Below are positions 18,178 through 27,159 of a DNA stretch of 41,791 nt, in pieces. Origin of the DNA: a bacterium (GTDB taxonomy: Bacteria > Bacillota > Clostridia > Lachnospirales > Lachnospiraceae); contig JAQYCU010000045.1 of assembly GCA_028724545.1 (NCBI GenBank), positions 1 to 41,791 on the forward strand, given 5' to 3'. The translations under genes and the position numbers were made by a program. Within the stretch, counting starts at the first letter, position 1. Each line of letters opens with the position of its first letter. The notes beneath the pieces are model-generated. The model saw only the letters and a program-made list of their open reading frames with translations, ran no database searches and was not told where the DNA came from.

Positions 18178-19530
18178 TTAATCCTTAAAATAAGACTGGT
18201 CAAATGAGGTCTGTTGATTTTCTTCTGGTTTCTGCTCTGTTTCCGAATATGGACGCCACGGTGTTTCTTCCGGATTCAATCCCATATTCTCATAATTTCT
18301 CTTATTGTTATCCTGACTTTCCGTATTTACACCATTTGCAGGATTTTCGCCATCTGCTGTGCCTGCTTCATATGGGTTATTTGGATTCTGGCCATATGGG
18401 TTGTTGTTTCCATATGGATTGTTCGGATTCTGACCGTATGGATTATTATTTCCATATGGGTTGTTGTTTCCGTATGGGTTGTTGTTTCCGTATGGGTTGT
18501 TCATCTGTCGCATAATACTGTCAAAGTATGCTTTGTCATATGGATTATCCACCGGCTCAGCATCTACAATATATCCTTTTTTCTTCATTCTCCACAACAG
18601 GAAAGCTGCCATCGCAAGCAGAATCAGTGTTACGGCAAGGCCACCTTCTAATCCAAACTTGCCACCGTGAATCATACCTGCATTTTCTGCGAAAGATGTT
18701 GTAAACAGGGAACGCTGCTGTTGTAAGCCACTGACTTGCACGCCAAAAATGTTTCCCTGCACAAAATTCCAAATACCGTGGAATGCTCCTATTACCCAGA
18801 TATTTTCATAGTATAAAAAGAGCAGTGACATTACGACGCCAAAAAGGAACAAATTCAGATAAGATAAAAATGACATTCCTGAATTCATTCCGTGAAGCAT
18901 AGCAAAGAAAAGGGAACTTAAAATAACGGATGTCACAACAGATTGTCTTCTGGTTAAGGATACCATTAAATATCCTCTGCAAATGACCTCTTCTGCCATT
19001 CCCTGTATCAGGTATCCAATCAGAAATCCTATCAGATACAGCACGGTAAATCCTTTTGAGGAAACTGCATGAAATGTTGCAGTTCCTGTCAACAGGCAAA
19101 TCAGATATGCCACACCAAATGCTATGACACCAATCAAAATTCCCCTGCCGTATTCCAGCCAGAAACCTTTCTTCTGAAATCCCATGGTTTCTGCTTTTCT
19201 TTTTTCAAACAAACGGCAATACAGAATCGTGACGGCAATAAGACCTGCTTCTGAAATCAATGTGACAATAAAAATCCAGTCCGGCAGGTTCATTGCGATT
19301 TTTACCATTTTATTAATATCGAAATCGTTACCCTGAATCATACCGATGTATTCTTTATTGCCCAGCAGATGAATCATCATCGCCGGTACCTGTAATGCAC
19401 TGATAATCATATTACCAATAAAAAATACTGCTAAGGCAATCAACAGTTCCATTGCAGCATTATGGCTGCGCGTCTGAATTGCTCTTTTCATAAACTCCGG
19501 TTTACGAATATCTTTTGCTTTCCTGTTCAT
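18178..19530 (-). CDS. CPBP family intramembrane metalloprotease with NPYG-repeat tail
   Basis: A 450-aa multi-pass membrane protein. The CPBP (Abi/CAAX) motifs are present: EEVICRG (about residue 184), FAMLHGMN and HGIWNFVQG, giving the catalytic glutamates and metal-binding histidines. These proteases or prenyl-protease relatives act within the membrane; the substrate is unknown. After the last helix the cytoplasmic tail holds about seven NPYG units in short repeats (NNPYGN, NNPYGQNP), then an acidic, disordered end. The start at 19530 is preferred because GGAG lies 7 nt before it, while the ATG at 19542 has none. A structured repeat (19541-19625) lies directly upstream, probably in the leader. 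Confidence 0.85.
   Translation of the reverse strand: MNRKAKDIRKPEFMKRAIQTRSHNAAMELLIALAVFFIGNMIISALQVPAMMIHLLGNKEYIGMIQGNDFDINKMVKIAMNLPDWIFIVTLISEAGLIAVTILYCRLFEKRKAETMGFQKKGFWLEYGRGILIGVIAFGVAYLICLLTGTATFHAVSSKGFTVLYLIGFLIGYLIQGMAEEVICRGYLMVSLTRRQSVVTSVILSSLFFAMLHGMNSGMSFLSYLNLFLFGVVMSLLFLYYENIWVIGAFHGIWNFVQGNIFGVQVSGLQQQRSLFTTSFAENAGMIHGGKFGLEGGLAVTLILLAMAAFLLWRMKKKGYIVDAEPVDNPYDKAYFDSIMRQMNNPYGNNNPYGNNNPYGNNNPYGQNPNNPYGNNNPYGQNPNNPYEAGTADGENPANGVNTESQDNNKRNYENMGLNPEETPWRPYSETEQKPEENQQTSFDQSYFKD
18369..18503 (-). repeat. Tandem repeats encoding NPYG(N/Q)N
   Basis: Units of 18 or 24 bp built on the same codons encode NNPYGN and NNPYGQNP seven times near the C-terminus of the CPBP protein. 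Adjacent 18-bp units are nearly identical, so copy number is likely to vary between strains. Confidence 0.8.
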
Positions 19531-19540
19531 GTTACTCTCC

Positions 19541-19625
19541 ATTCCGAAGCGTTTATCCGACGGCAGAACGACGAGAAAATCTTTTATTTCTCATCCGGCA
19601 TCAAAGCTATTTGTGACGCTCCGGC
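19541..19625 (-). promoter_or_regulatory. Structured 5'-leader element, copy 1
   Basis: Read on the minus strand this region can form an imperfect hairpin around ACAAATAGCTTTGATG, then GAGAAAT/ATTTTCTC (with a bulge), then a variable arm, ending in GGAATGGAG, which is the ribosome site of the CPBP gene. It is clearly related to the element at 33991-34075 ahead of dtd (about three quarters of a 50-nt core identical), in the same orientation and position relative to the start codon. Confidence 0.55.
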
Positions 19626-19756
19626 ACAATACAGCCAGCCCAACAAGCCTATATGCAAAAATCCATTATCAGGCTTATTTTACGCACTTCTATCCGTCTT
19701 TCCTATATAAGATAATCTGTATGTTATTGTATCATATAACGAAAAAAAGAACACCT

Positions 19757-19775
19757 TAAACTTTTCTAAAGTTTA
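19757..19775. terminator. Weak hairpin, possible terminator
   Basis: TAAACTTT-TCT-AAAGTTTA is a perfect 8-bp stem with a 3-nt loop, 11 nt beyond the stop of the 59-aa gene. The T-tract on the minus strand begins only after a short gap, so the call is tentative. Confidence 0.4.
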
Positions 19776-19785
19776 TATTTTCTTT

Positions 19786-19965
19786 CTAATCTTGCGTGCG
19801 CTTACCATAACAGAAGAAATAACGATGACAAATCCTCTCCATCTGGTCTTTGGAATATTTGTCACAGAACCGTTGTATCATCTCACTTTTTGTATATATC
19901 CTGTCTTGTTGTAACGACTCCTGTATTAATTGTTCTACAATCCTGTCCACTGTTTTCTTATTCAT
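19786..19965 (-). CDS. Small hypothetical protein, 59 aa
   Basis: A 59-aa protein starting MNKKTVDRIVEQ, with a very strong GGAGGAGG ribosome site just before the ATG at 19965; an in-frame ATG at 20016 is not supported. The sequence is polar and helical (IQESLQQDRIYTKSEMIQRFCDKYS) and ends in an aromatic and basic segment (HRYFFCYGKRTQD). I do not recognise the family. It diverges from the XRE regulator at 20172, so a joint control region between them is possible. Confidence 0.6.
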   Translation of the reverse strand: MNKKTVDRIVEQLIQESLQQDRIYTKSEMIQRFCDKYSKDQMERICHRYFFCYGKRTQD

Positions 19966-20171
19966 AACCTCCTCCTTTTTTCTCTTATTTCTATCTAAGT
20001 ATGTGACATATTTCAAAAAAATATTATCATACTATCCGTCGTAAGACAATTCTGTTCTCGCAGTTTATTCTTTTGGATTTTGCGAATTGTTATCCTACTT
20101 ATATATTTTCTATTTTTATACCTATAAAAGTAATGCTATTTATTTTAAAATACAACATAAGGGGAACTTCT

Positions 20172-20522
20172 ATGAAATCAAAAATGATTGGGAATAATAT
20201 TAAAAGACGAAGAAAAGAATTAAATATGACGCAGGCAGAGTTAGCCGAGCGTGCACAAATTTCAGACGTTCATATTTCACATATTGAAACAGCAAAAGTG
20301 GCAATGTCACTTGAATCGCTGCTTGCCATCTGCAAAGCACTTCGCACAACACCAAATGACATTCTTCTGGGCGAGTATTACTACCCTGTCGATGAAAATG
20401 GGGAAATGTTCCACGAAAGCAGTGAAGAACTGGATTATGACGACAAAGTTTTACTTCAGCAGATTGCCCGGCTGCTAAAAATCCGACATAAGAATAAAGA
20501 TGATTTTTCTAACCTGCTCTAA
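20172..20522 (+). CDS. XRE family transcriptional regulator
   Basis: A 116-aa protein with a single N-terminal Cro/C1-type helix-turn-helix: IGNNIKRRRKELNMTQAELA, then SDVHISHIETAKVAMSLESL and ICKALRTTPNDILLGE, the usual XRE layout. The C-terminal half is short and acidic (ESSEELDYDDK) and may dimerise. The start at 20172 was chosen for AAGGGG about 8 nt upstream; 33 codons of in-frame sequence before it look non-coding. The target is unknown; the divergent 59-aa gene is the nearest candidate. Confidence 0.85.
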   Translation: MKSKMIGNNIKRRRKELNMTQAELAERAQISDVHISHIETAKVAMSLESLLAICKALRTTPNDILLGEYYYPVDENGEMFHESSEELDYDDKVLLQQIARLLKIRHKNKDDFSNLL

Positions 20523-20619
20523 TAACAGCATAATCAGAATGTATTGATAAGAAAATAGCAGACAGAATATGTCTTATGACGCCACTTTTACATTCTAAAA
20601 TAACATAAAAACTAACATA

Positions 20620-20717
20620 AAAACGGACAAATCCCTACATTGTACCAGTCTGTTAATCGTCAGTTTTTTGTTCTGACTTCTAAAGACCGGTACACTTTTA
20701 GGAATCTGTCCGTTTTA
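20620..20717. repeat. Long imperfect inverted repeat between convergent genes
   Basis: The ends AAACGGACA (20621-20629) and TGTCCGTTT (20707-20715) are perfectly complementary. Further inward CCCTA/TAGG, GTACC/GGTAC, GTCT/AGAC and GTCAG/CTGAC also pair, closing on a T-rich loop near 20664-20671. The whole 98 bp can fold into one long hairpin. It may be a large bidirectional terminator for the XRE and aminotransferase genes or a small non-coding palindromic insertion. Confidence 0.6.
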
Positions 20718-20739
20718 TTTTTCTATGAAGTTATAAAAA

Positions 20740-21939
20740 CTATTTTAATTCATTTAAGAAATTCTCGATTCTATCCAGGCCCTTTTCAATCTGCTCAATT
20801 GAAATTGCATATGACAGACGTAAATGGTTTTCAAATCCAAAGTCTGCACAAGGCACTACTGCTGTATTATATTCATTGATTAAAATATCTGCCATTTTTG
20901 CAATGGAATCGATTTTTTCCGAATGATGCATCTTGCCAATTACTTCGTTAGCATCAACAAACACATAAAATGCTCCTTTTGGCTCAATAGTGCTGATATA
21001 TGGCATCTTGCAGATACGCTCATACATATATTTACGGCGTTTGTCAAATTCTGCATGCATTACTGCTACAGAATCCTGTGGTCCATTTAATGCTTCCACT
21101 GCTGCCTTCTGTGCAATGGAGTTTGGATTGGAAGTCTGATGACTCTGCACGCTGCCCATCATCTTGGCAATTTCCTTAGAAGAACCCGTATAACCGATTC
21201 TCCATCCTGTCATAGCATAGCTCTTTGCCAGACCACTGCAGGTAATCGTTCTGTCATAAATATCTTTGCCTAATGATGCAATACTGATATGCTTTTCCTC
21301 GCCATAAACAAGGTTCTCATACATCTCATCGGCAACAACATAAATATCATTTCTGACAACAACGTCTGCTATCGCACGAAGTTCTTCCTCTGTATAAAGC
21401 ATACCTGTTGGGTTATTTGGCGTATTGATAACAACTGCTTTTGTTTTGTCAGTAATCGCCTTTTCTAAATCTTCGGCTGTCAGTTTAAAGTTCTGCTCTT
21501 TTGTTGTTGTAACAATAACAGGCACACCACCTGCTAATTTCACAATTTCCGGATAACTTAACCAGAAAGGTGCCGGAATAATAACTTCATCTCCCGGATT
21601 AATCAGTGCTGTGAAGATATTCGTTAAAGAATGTTTTCCACCGTTGCTGATAACAATCTGGTCTGTTCCATAATCTAAATGATTAAAGTCCTTAAATTTC
21701 TTAGAAATTGCTTCCTTCAAATCGTTTGTTCCGGAAGCCGGCGTATATTTTGTAAAACCATCATGAATTGCTGCAATGGCTGCATCACAAATATTCTGTG
21801 GTGTGTTAAAATCCGGCTCACCTGCGCCAAATCCAACAACATCCTTTCCCTGTGCTCTTAACTCCTTTGCTCTGGCTGTAATCGCAAGTGTAGAAGAAGG
21901 TTTCACAGCTGCGGCTTTTTTTGATAATTCTAATGACAT
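20740..21939 (-). CDS. PLP-dependent aspartate aminotransferase family protein
   Basis: A 399-aa fold-type I aminotransferase of the AspB-like class. It has GAGEPDFNTP (38-47), NTPNNPTG (172-179), DEMY (204-207), the PLP lysine in SGLAKSYAMTGWR (Lys239) and the carboxylate-binding arginine in LRLSYA near the C-terminus. Such enzymes move amino groups between aspartate or similar amino acids and 2-oxoglutarate; exact substrate choice cannot be read from the sequence. The gene is monocistronic with a good promoter and a palindrome just upstream (22005-22052). Confidence 0.92.
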   Translation of the reverse strand: MSLELSKKAAAVKPSSTLAITARAKELRAQGKDVVGFGAGEPDFNTPQNICDAAIAAIHDGFTKYTPASGTNDLKEAISKKFKDFNHLDYGTDQIVISNGGKHSLTNIFTALINPGDEVIIPAPFWLSYPEIVKLAGGVPVIVTTTKEQNFKLTAEDLEKAITDKTKAVVINTPNNPTGMLYTEEELRAIADVVVRNDIYVVADEMYENLVYGEEKHISIASLGKDIYDRTITCSGLAKSYAMTGWRIGYTGSSKEIAKMMGSVQSHQTSNPNSIAQKAAVEALNGPQDSVAVMHAEFDKRRKYMYERICKMPYISTIEPKGAFYVFVDANEVIGKMHHSEKIDSIAKMADILINEYNTAVVPCADFGFENHLRLSYAISIEQIEKGLDRIENFLNELK

Positions 21940-22004
21940 AATGGTCTCCTTTCAAAAACAACATTCAGTAAAAAATTTCGTGACAAAATTTGACACCAAC
22001 AACT

Positions 22005-22052
22005 ATTATGCCACACAAAGTACGCTTGTGTCAATGTATAATTGTATACAAT
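22005..22052 (-). promoter_or_regulatory. Promoter and candidate operator of the aminotransferase gene
   Basis: On the minus strand TTGACA (22034-22029) is followed after 18 nt by CATAAT (22010-22005). Just upstream of the -35 is the perfect 12-bp palindrome ATTGTATACAAT (22041-22052), of a type bound by dimeric helix-turn-helix regulators such as GntR members. The regulator is unknown. Confidence 0.65.
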
Positions 22053-22119
22053 CTTGCCCAACAAATATATTTTCTAGATTTATTACTTCTATCCATCTAC
22101 TTTTTTGCTATTTTCTTTA

Positions 22120-23208
22120 CTATTTTTTGTTACTAGTCTTTACGGTCACCTTTTTCAGAGATGTCTTCCTGATATTCTTTGTCTTTTTGTTTTTATCAGT
22201 CAGAAAATACCGAAAAGATTTTCCAAGTGTTACTTCTTTTAATTTCTTACATTCTACAAACGTAGAACTCCCCATAAAACGCAGTCTGTCCGGCGTGTGA
22301 AAGGTTACCAGACTACTGCAGCCCTCAAAAGTCCCCAGACGCTCTTTTACATGGTCTCCATAATTTTTATAGTAGCAGAGAAACGCCTTGCATTTTGATT
22401 TCGGTGCAAATGTTACTTTTTTTAATTTTTTGCAGTGATAAAATGCTCCACTTTCTATAACCCGGACTGCTGCCGGAATCGCAATTTTGGAAAACTTTGC
22501 ATAGGCAAACGCACCCGATTTAATCCTTACTGTTGTTTTCAGTATTTTGGCTGAACCCGAAATTCCCGTCGCATAACAATACAGCGTCCGTTTACTCTTG
22601 CTATAAAGTCCATCTTCTTTGACCACAAAATTCTTATTTGCCTTATCTACCTTGATGGAACAGAGCGCTTTCGTTCCAAAAAATGTTCTGTTGCCTATCT
22701 TTGCCACTTTACTTCCTAAAGCTATGGACGTTATTTTGCTACAATTGTAGAACGCTTCACTTCCTATGGTTTTTACGTTTTTGGAAAGATGAATTGTTTT
22801 GAGGGATTTACATCCATAAAATGCATACTTCCCAATCGAAGTGACTGTGTCAGACATCTGGACTTTTTTCAGATTAGGCAGGTTGGCAAATGCGCCTGCC
22901 GGAACTGTCGTAATGCCTTCTCCGATATTTACCACTTTGATTTTTCTGGCTCTGGCTTTTGTCAATGCCCACGGACGGTTAGAAACAAACTTGTACCCTT
23001 TTTGTTTCGTATCAATCCCGACATTTCCCATTGTTCCATTTCCCGTAATCGTCAGACATCCATTGTCGCTGTCCAGATAATAGGAATATGTGTTAGAATG
23101 GTTGTCATCTGCAGCTTCATTTGTTTCAGCATTAACTGATACTGCCGTTCCCATCAGTATTACCAAAAATGTAACAATGCTTTTTACTATCCATTTGCCT
23201 TTCTTCAT
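22120..23208 (-). CDS. Secreted BspA-type leucine-rich repeat protein
   Basis: A 362-aa protein with a signal peptide (MKKGKWIVKSIVTFLVILMG, cleavage after about VNA) and at least six LRR_5/BspA-type repeats of about 23 residues (for example TSIGKYAFYGCKSLKTIHL and KTIGSEAFYNCSKITSIAL). Such repeats occur in surface and adhesion proteins of gut bacteria. The tail is basic (NKKTKNIRKTSLKKVTVKTS), with no LPXTG or other anchor seen, so it may bind the wall by charge or be released. The start at 23208 has GGAG 7 nt upstream and is preferred to the ATG at 23226. It follows the LCP gene on the same strand. Confidence 0.85.
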   Translation of the reverse strand: MKKGKWIVKSIVTFLVILMGTAVSVNAETNEAADDNHSNTYSYYLDSDNGCLTITGNGTMGNVGIDTKQKGYKFVSNRPWALTKARARKIKVVNIGEGITTVPAGAFANLPNLKKVQMSDTVTSIGKYAFYGCKSLKTIHLSKNVKTIGSEAFYNCSKITSIALGSKVAKIGNRTFFGTKALCSIKVDKANKNFVVKEDGLYSKSKRTLYCYATGISGSAKILKTTVRIKSGAFAYAKFSKIAIPAAVRVIESGAFYHCKKLKKVTFAPKSKCKAFLCYYKNYGDHVKERLGTFEGCSSLVTFHTPDRLRFMGSSTFVECKKLKEVTLGKSFRYFLTDKNKKTKNIRKTSLKKVTVKTSNKK

Positions 23209-23351
23209 ATACTTCTCCATTTCCAAGTGATATTTTTCCTGCTTTTTGGGTATTGTTCCACAATAGTTACATCAAAGCCTGTTGCTACTGTCCTGCTGTA
23301 GTCTTTATCATCTGTCTTATTGCTACTGTCTGCCGTAGTCCTTAAAATCTG

Positions 23352-24557
23352 CTACTGCCCTACTGTAATATTGACCTTAGAATCTTTCTTATCTTTATTT
23401 TCTAATGCACTGCCATATATAAACTTGTGCATCTGCTCTACATTTTCATCTAAAGGACTGGCTAATACAACTGACATTTTTCTGACGCGTGTAATCTTAT
23501 AAAATCCATCCACCGGCACATTTAGTGTTTCCAGTTTTGGATTTTTATCACGCACTTTTACGCCGGCTGTCAGATAGTTTACTACATCTGCTTTTTTTAT
23601 ATTCGTAGTCAGTATTGGCAGAATTTTTGGAATCATTGCAACCAAATCCAGCGTAGACTTGTTCATCATCTTTTTATAAATTGCTTTCATAACCGTGCGA
23701 TGGCGAAGTGTTCTGGCAAAATCGCCGCATTTTCCATCCTTGTTAACATAACGGATACGTGCATATCCCAATGCCTGGTTGCCATTCATATGATTCACGC
23801 CGGTATGAAGTGTATGATACGCCGGATTTGAAATGTAATTCGTGCTGTTTAGATATTTTACTTCTTCTTCTGATAATTTAATATCAATGCCACCAATCGC
23901 ATCTACAATTTCCTGAAAAGAATCAAAATTAACCAGTACATAACCATCCACAGAAATACCAAAATTTTCTTTGATAGTTGCAACAAGTGTTTTCATTCCA
24001 CCATTGTGATATGCTGCGTTAATTTTGTTATCACTAAATCCCGGAATTTTTACATATGTGTCACGCATAATTGATGTCAGGCGCAGATTGTTATCCTTCT
24101 GGTTGATTGTCGCAATCATAATGCTGTCTGTTCTTCCTCTGTCATCATGTATTGCCTCTTCGCCACAAACCAGTATGTTTATAACATCTGATGATTCCTT
24201 TGCCTGTGAAGCACTGTCTAACTGAATGGATGCCGGGTCTACTTCTTTCAGATTACCCGTATTTTCATCTTCGTCAAACAATTCTTCTCCCTTTTCTACT
24301 TTCGTAGAATCATCCTCAATATTCATTTTGTGATAATAATAATCAACCACTGCATAAGCACTGCCACCCAGCAATACTGCAACAAGACATATGCCAATTC
24401 CTATTTTTCCCCAAAGAGGAATCCGTCTTTTCTTTTCGGAATCTGTTTTTTTCTCAGAATCTGTTTTTTTCTCAGAATCTACTTTCTTTTCGGAATCTTT
24501 TTCCTTCTCTGCGTCATTTTTCTTTTCCGAAGTATTTTTCATCTCCTCGTCTGCCAT
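23352..24557 (-). CDS. LytR-CpsA-Psr (LCP) family protein
   Basis: A 401-aa type II membrane protein. The cytoplasmic N-terminus is highly charged with a (D)SEKKTDSEKK repeat (about 10-43), followed by one membrane helix (about 50-70) and the LCP domain (about 125-290): NILVCGEE, DDRGRTDSIMIATIN, IMRDTYVKIPGF and later GYARIRYVNKDGKCGDFARTLRH, which carry the conserved Asp and Arg residues. LCP enzymes transfer undecaprenyl-linked polymers such as teichoic acid or capsule to peptidoglycan. The frame stays open for 48 codons after the TAG stop (see findings). It lies upstream of the LRR gene and probably shares its transcript. Confidence 0.92.
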   Translation of the reverse strand: MADEEMKNTSEKKNDAEKEKDSEKKVDSEKKTDSEKKTDSEKKRRIPLWGKIGIGICLVAVLLGGSAYAVVDYYYHKMNIEDDSTKVEKGEELFDEDENTGNLKEVDPASIQLDSASQAKESSDVINILVCGEEAIHDDRGRTDSIMIATINQKDNNLRLTSIMRDTYVKIPGFSDNKINAAYHNGGMKTLVATIKENFGISVDGYVLVNFDSFQEIVDAIGGIDIKLSEEEVKYLNSTNYISNPAYHTLHTGVNHMNGNQALGYARIRYVNKDGKCGDFARTLRHRTVMKAIYKKMMNKSTLDLVAMIPKILPILTTNIKKADVVNYLTAGVKVRDKNPKLETLNVPVDGFYKITRVRKMSVVLASPLDENVEQMHKFIYGSALENKDKKDSKVNITVGQ

Positions 24558-24590
24558 TACCCTGTCCTTTTCCTTTCACTAATGTTTTCT

Positions 24591-25955
24591 TTAGTTTTTA
24601 AAACTATGGATTGGTGCAGGTATTCTTCCTCCACGGTTAATAAAATCACTGCAGTCAAAAGAATTTACCGGCATAATAGGGGCATAACCTAACAGCCCTC
24701 CAAACTCAACTGTTTCACCAACCTCTTTTCCAATGACAGGAATCAGGCGCACGGCTGTTGTCTTCTGGTTAATCATACCAATTGCCATCTCATCTGCAAT
24801 AATACCAGAAATCGTAGTTGCCTTTGTATCTCCCGGAATGGCAATCATATCTAATCCGACAGAACAAACACATGTCATCGCTTCTAATTTTTCAAGCGTT
24901 AATGCACCGTCTGTTACTGCATTTATCATACCCTGGTCTTCGCTGACAGGAATAAACGCGCCACTCAGACCACCAACATAAGAAGATGCCATAACGCCAC
25001 CCTTCTTAACCTGGTCATTTAAAAGGGCAAGTGCTGCCGTTGTACCGGGTGCTCCTGCACGCTGCAGACCCATTTCTTCAAAAATGTCAGCAATACTGTC
25101 GCCTACTGCCGGTGTTGGTGCTAACGACAAATCAATAATACCAAATGGGATTCCCAGACGCTCAGAGGCTTCTCTGGCTACTAACTGTCCCACTCTTGTA
25201 ATCTTAAAAGCAGTTTTCTTAACTTTCTCGCATAATGTACCAAAATCTGCTCCACGGACAGATTCCAATGCTTTACGCATAACGCCCGGTCCACTGACAC
25301 CTACATTAATAATTTCATCAGCTTCTGTTACACCATGAAAAGCGCCTGCCATAAACGGATTATCATCCGGTGCATTACAAAATACAACTAACTTGGCACA
25401 GCCAATGCCGTCCTGCTCTTTTGTTGCTTCTGCTGTCTTTAATACGATTTCTCCCATCATTTTGACAGCGTCCATATTCAGACCTGTTTTCGTAGAACCC
25501 AGATTCACTGAACTGCAGACAAAATCAGTTGTTGCAAGTGCCTGTGGTATCGACTGTATCAGTAACTCATCACTCTTTGTCATTCCTTTGGAAACAAGTG
25601 CGCTGTATCCACCAATAAAATTAACACCGGTTGTCTTGGCAGCACGGTCTAACGTCTGCGCAATTTTTACATAATCTTCCGGTGTCTTGCAGGCAGAACC
25701 ACCAACAAGCGAAATCGGTGTTACGGAAATTCTCTTATTTACAATCGGAATACCAAATTCCTTTTCAATCTCCATACCGGTAGCCACCAGGTCTTTTGCT
25801 GTTGTCGTAATACGGTCATAAATCTTGTCACACAATTTGTCAACATCCGTATCGATACAGTTTAACAGACTAATACCTAATGTAATGGTACGCACGTCCA
25901 AATTTTCTTTTTCTATCATTTCATTGGTTTCCAGAACCTCATGTATATTAATCAT
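24591..25955 (-). CDS. PFL family protein (DUF711/UPF0210)
   Basis: A 454-aa member of the DUF711 (PFL) family, normal length. Landmarks are [14 protein letters not shown] near the N-terminus, [44 protein letters not shown] and the C-terminal [10 protein letters not shown]. The family is distantly related to pyruvate-formate lyase folds, but its reaction is not known. It follows the ACT-domain gene by 18 nt; this two-gene unit is conserved in many Firmicutes, suggesting the ACT protein senses an amino acid or related ligand for it (inference). Confidence 0.93.
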   Translation of the reverse strand: MINIHEVLETNEMIEKENLDVRTITLGISLLNCIDTDVDKLCDKIYDRITTTAKDLVATGMEIEKEFGIPIVNKRISVTPISLVGGSACKTPEDYVKIAQTLDRAAKTTGVNFIGGYSALVSKGMTKSDELLIQSIPQALATTDFVCSSVNLGSTKTGLNMDAVKMMGEIVLKTAEATKEQDGIGCAKLVVFCNAPDDNPFMAGAFHGVTEADEIINVGVSGPGVMRKALESVRGADFGTLCEKVKKTAFKITRVGQLVAREASERLGIPFGIIDLSLAPTPAVGDSIADIFEEMGLQRAGAPGTTAALALLNDQVKKGGVMASSYVGGLSGAFIPVSEDQGMINAVTDGALTLEKLEAMTCVCSVGLDMIAIPGDTKATTISGIIADEMAIGMINQKTTAVRLIPVIGKEVGETVEFGGLLGYAPIMPVNSFDCSDFINRGGRIPAPIHSFKN

Positions 25956-25973
25956 AGCAATTTTTCCCTTCTA

Positions 25974-26246
25974 TTAGATTCTATGCATTTCATCAAAAAT
26001 GTCTTCACGCTGTGTCTTGACAATACAAGCCATTTCTTCACCGATTTTTTCTAATTCGTCAACCAGTGTTCCAAAATCTTTGCCATATGCAGCAATATCC
26101 ACAATCATCATCATATTAAAAAATCCATTTACGATGGTCTGCGAAATGTCTAAAATATTAATCTGGTTTTCTGCAAGATAGGTACAGGTTTTTGCAATAA
26201 TTCCTACACTATCTTTTCCTACTACGGTAATAACTGTTTTTTTCAT
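25974..26246 (-). CDS. ACT domain protein (UPF0237)
   Basis: A 90-aa protein consisting of one ACT domain and a short helical tail. KKTVITVVGKDSVGIIAKTC opens the domain and LAENQINILDISQTIV follows, matching the UPF0237 family of stand-alone ACT proteins. ACT domains usually bind small ligands such as amino acids. It is the first gene of the ACT-PFL pair. Confidence 0.92.
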   Translation of the reverse strand: MKKTVITVVGKDSVGIIAKTCTYLAENQINILDISQTIVNGFFNMMMIVDIAAYGKDFGTLVDELEKIGEEMACIVKTQREDIFDEMHRI

Positions 26247-26331
26247 AATGAAATTCCTTTCCTTTCCATTTCGTCTGTATACTGTCTTTCTGCAGCAACA
26301 GAAATTTTCTTATTTATATTATTAAAACAAA

Positions 26332-27129
26332 CTATTTAAGAATAACCATCTCTGACGGTTCTTCCCTTTTTGCCACCGTCAATGTAAACGGCAGTTTGTT
26401 TAATCCCATTTCTTCCCATATCTGGCATTTCACTGCTTCATAAGCCAGTTGTGGGTAATTATTTTCCTTTGACAAATGTGCCAGAAAAACCTGCTTTAAT
26501 TCTTTATGTATCAGCTGGCATAACAGCTGCCCGGAAGCCTCATTGGACAAATGTCCTTTTTCGCCTAAAATACGGCATTTTAACTGATAAGGATACTTGC
26601 CTGCTTCTAACATACTGATATCGTGATTGGCTTCTAGCAACAAAAGCTGGCTTCCTGCCAAATGCGAAATTGTATAATCGTCATACACACCTAAGTCGGT
26701 TGCAATGCCGATTTTCTTGTCTTTTTCTTCTACGGTATAACATACCGGTTCAGCAGCATCATGCGACATATGGAATGGCGTAACCTTCAAATCCCCTATC
26801 TGCACGGATTCATCTTCATAAATCTGATAGAGTCTGTCGTGACCAATGACGCCTTTCTTGTCTTTCATACAAATTCCATCCAACGTTCCACTGGTTGCAA
26901 ATACCGGTGTACCAAACATCTTAACCATCATCGGAATCCCCTGAATATGGTCTATATGTTCATGCGTTACAAAGATGGCATCCAGTTGTTCCGGGGCAAC
27001 ACCAATCTGGCTAAGTCCTTCCACAATCCGTTTTCTGCTGACTCCGGCATCAATCAATATATGATTTTTTTCATTTCCTACATAAATACAGTTGCCACTG
27101 CTTCCACTTGCAATACTGCAAATTTCCAT
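26332..27129 (-). CDS. MBL-fold metallohydrolase, YycJ/WalJ type
   Basis: A 265-aa metallo-beta-lactamase fold protein starting MEICSIASGSSGNCIYVG, typical of the YycJ/WalJ branch. The metal site is present: THEHIDH (HxHxDH, about 55-61), HMSHDAAEPVCY, and later ATDLG and LLEANHD. Relatives are nuclease-like enzymes; WalJ in some Firmicutes is linked to the WalRK wall-stress system, but that operon is not here. GAGGAG stands 6 nt before the ATG. It is on the same strand as the FtsA-like gene, 30 nt after it. Confidence 0.9.
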   Translation of the reverse strand: MEICSIASGSSGNCIYVGNEKNHILIDAGVSRKRIVEGLSQIGVAPEQLDAIFVTHEHIDHIQGIPMMVKMFGTPVFATSGTLDGICMKDKKGVIGHDRLYQIYEDESVQIGDLKVTPFHMSHDAAEPVCYTVEEKDKKIGIATDLGVYDDYTISHLAGSQLLLLEANHDISMLEAGKYPYQLKCRILGEKGHLSNEASGQLLCQLIHKELKQVFLAHLSKENNYPQLAYEAVKCQIWEEMGLNKLPFTLTVAKREEPSEMVILK

Positions 27130-27159
27130 CTTCTGCTCCTCTTCTTATATCCTTTTTTC

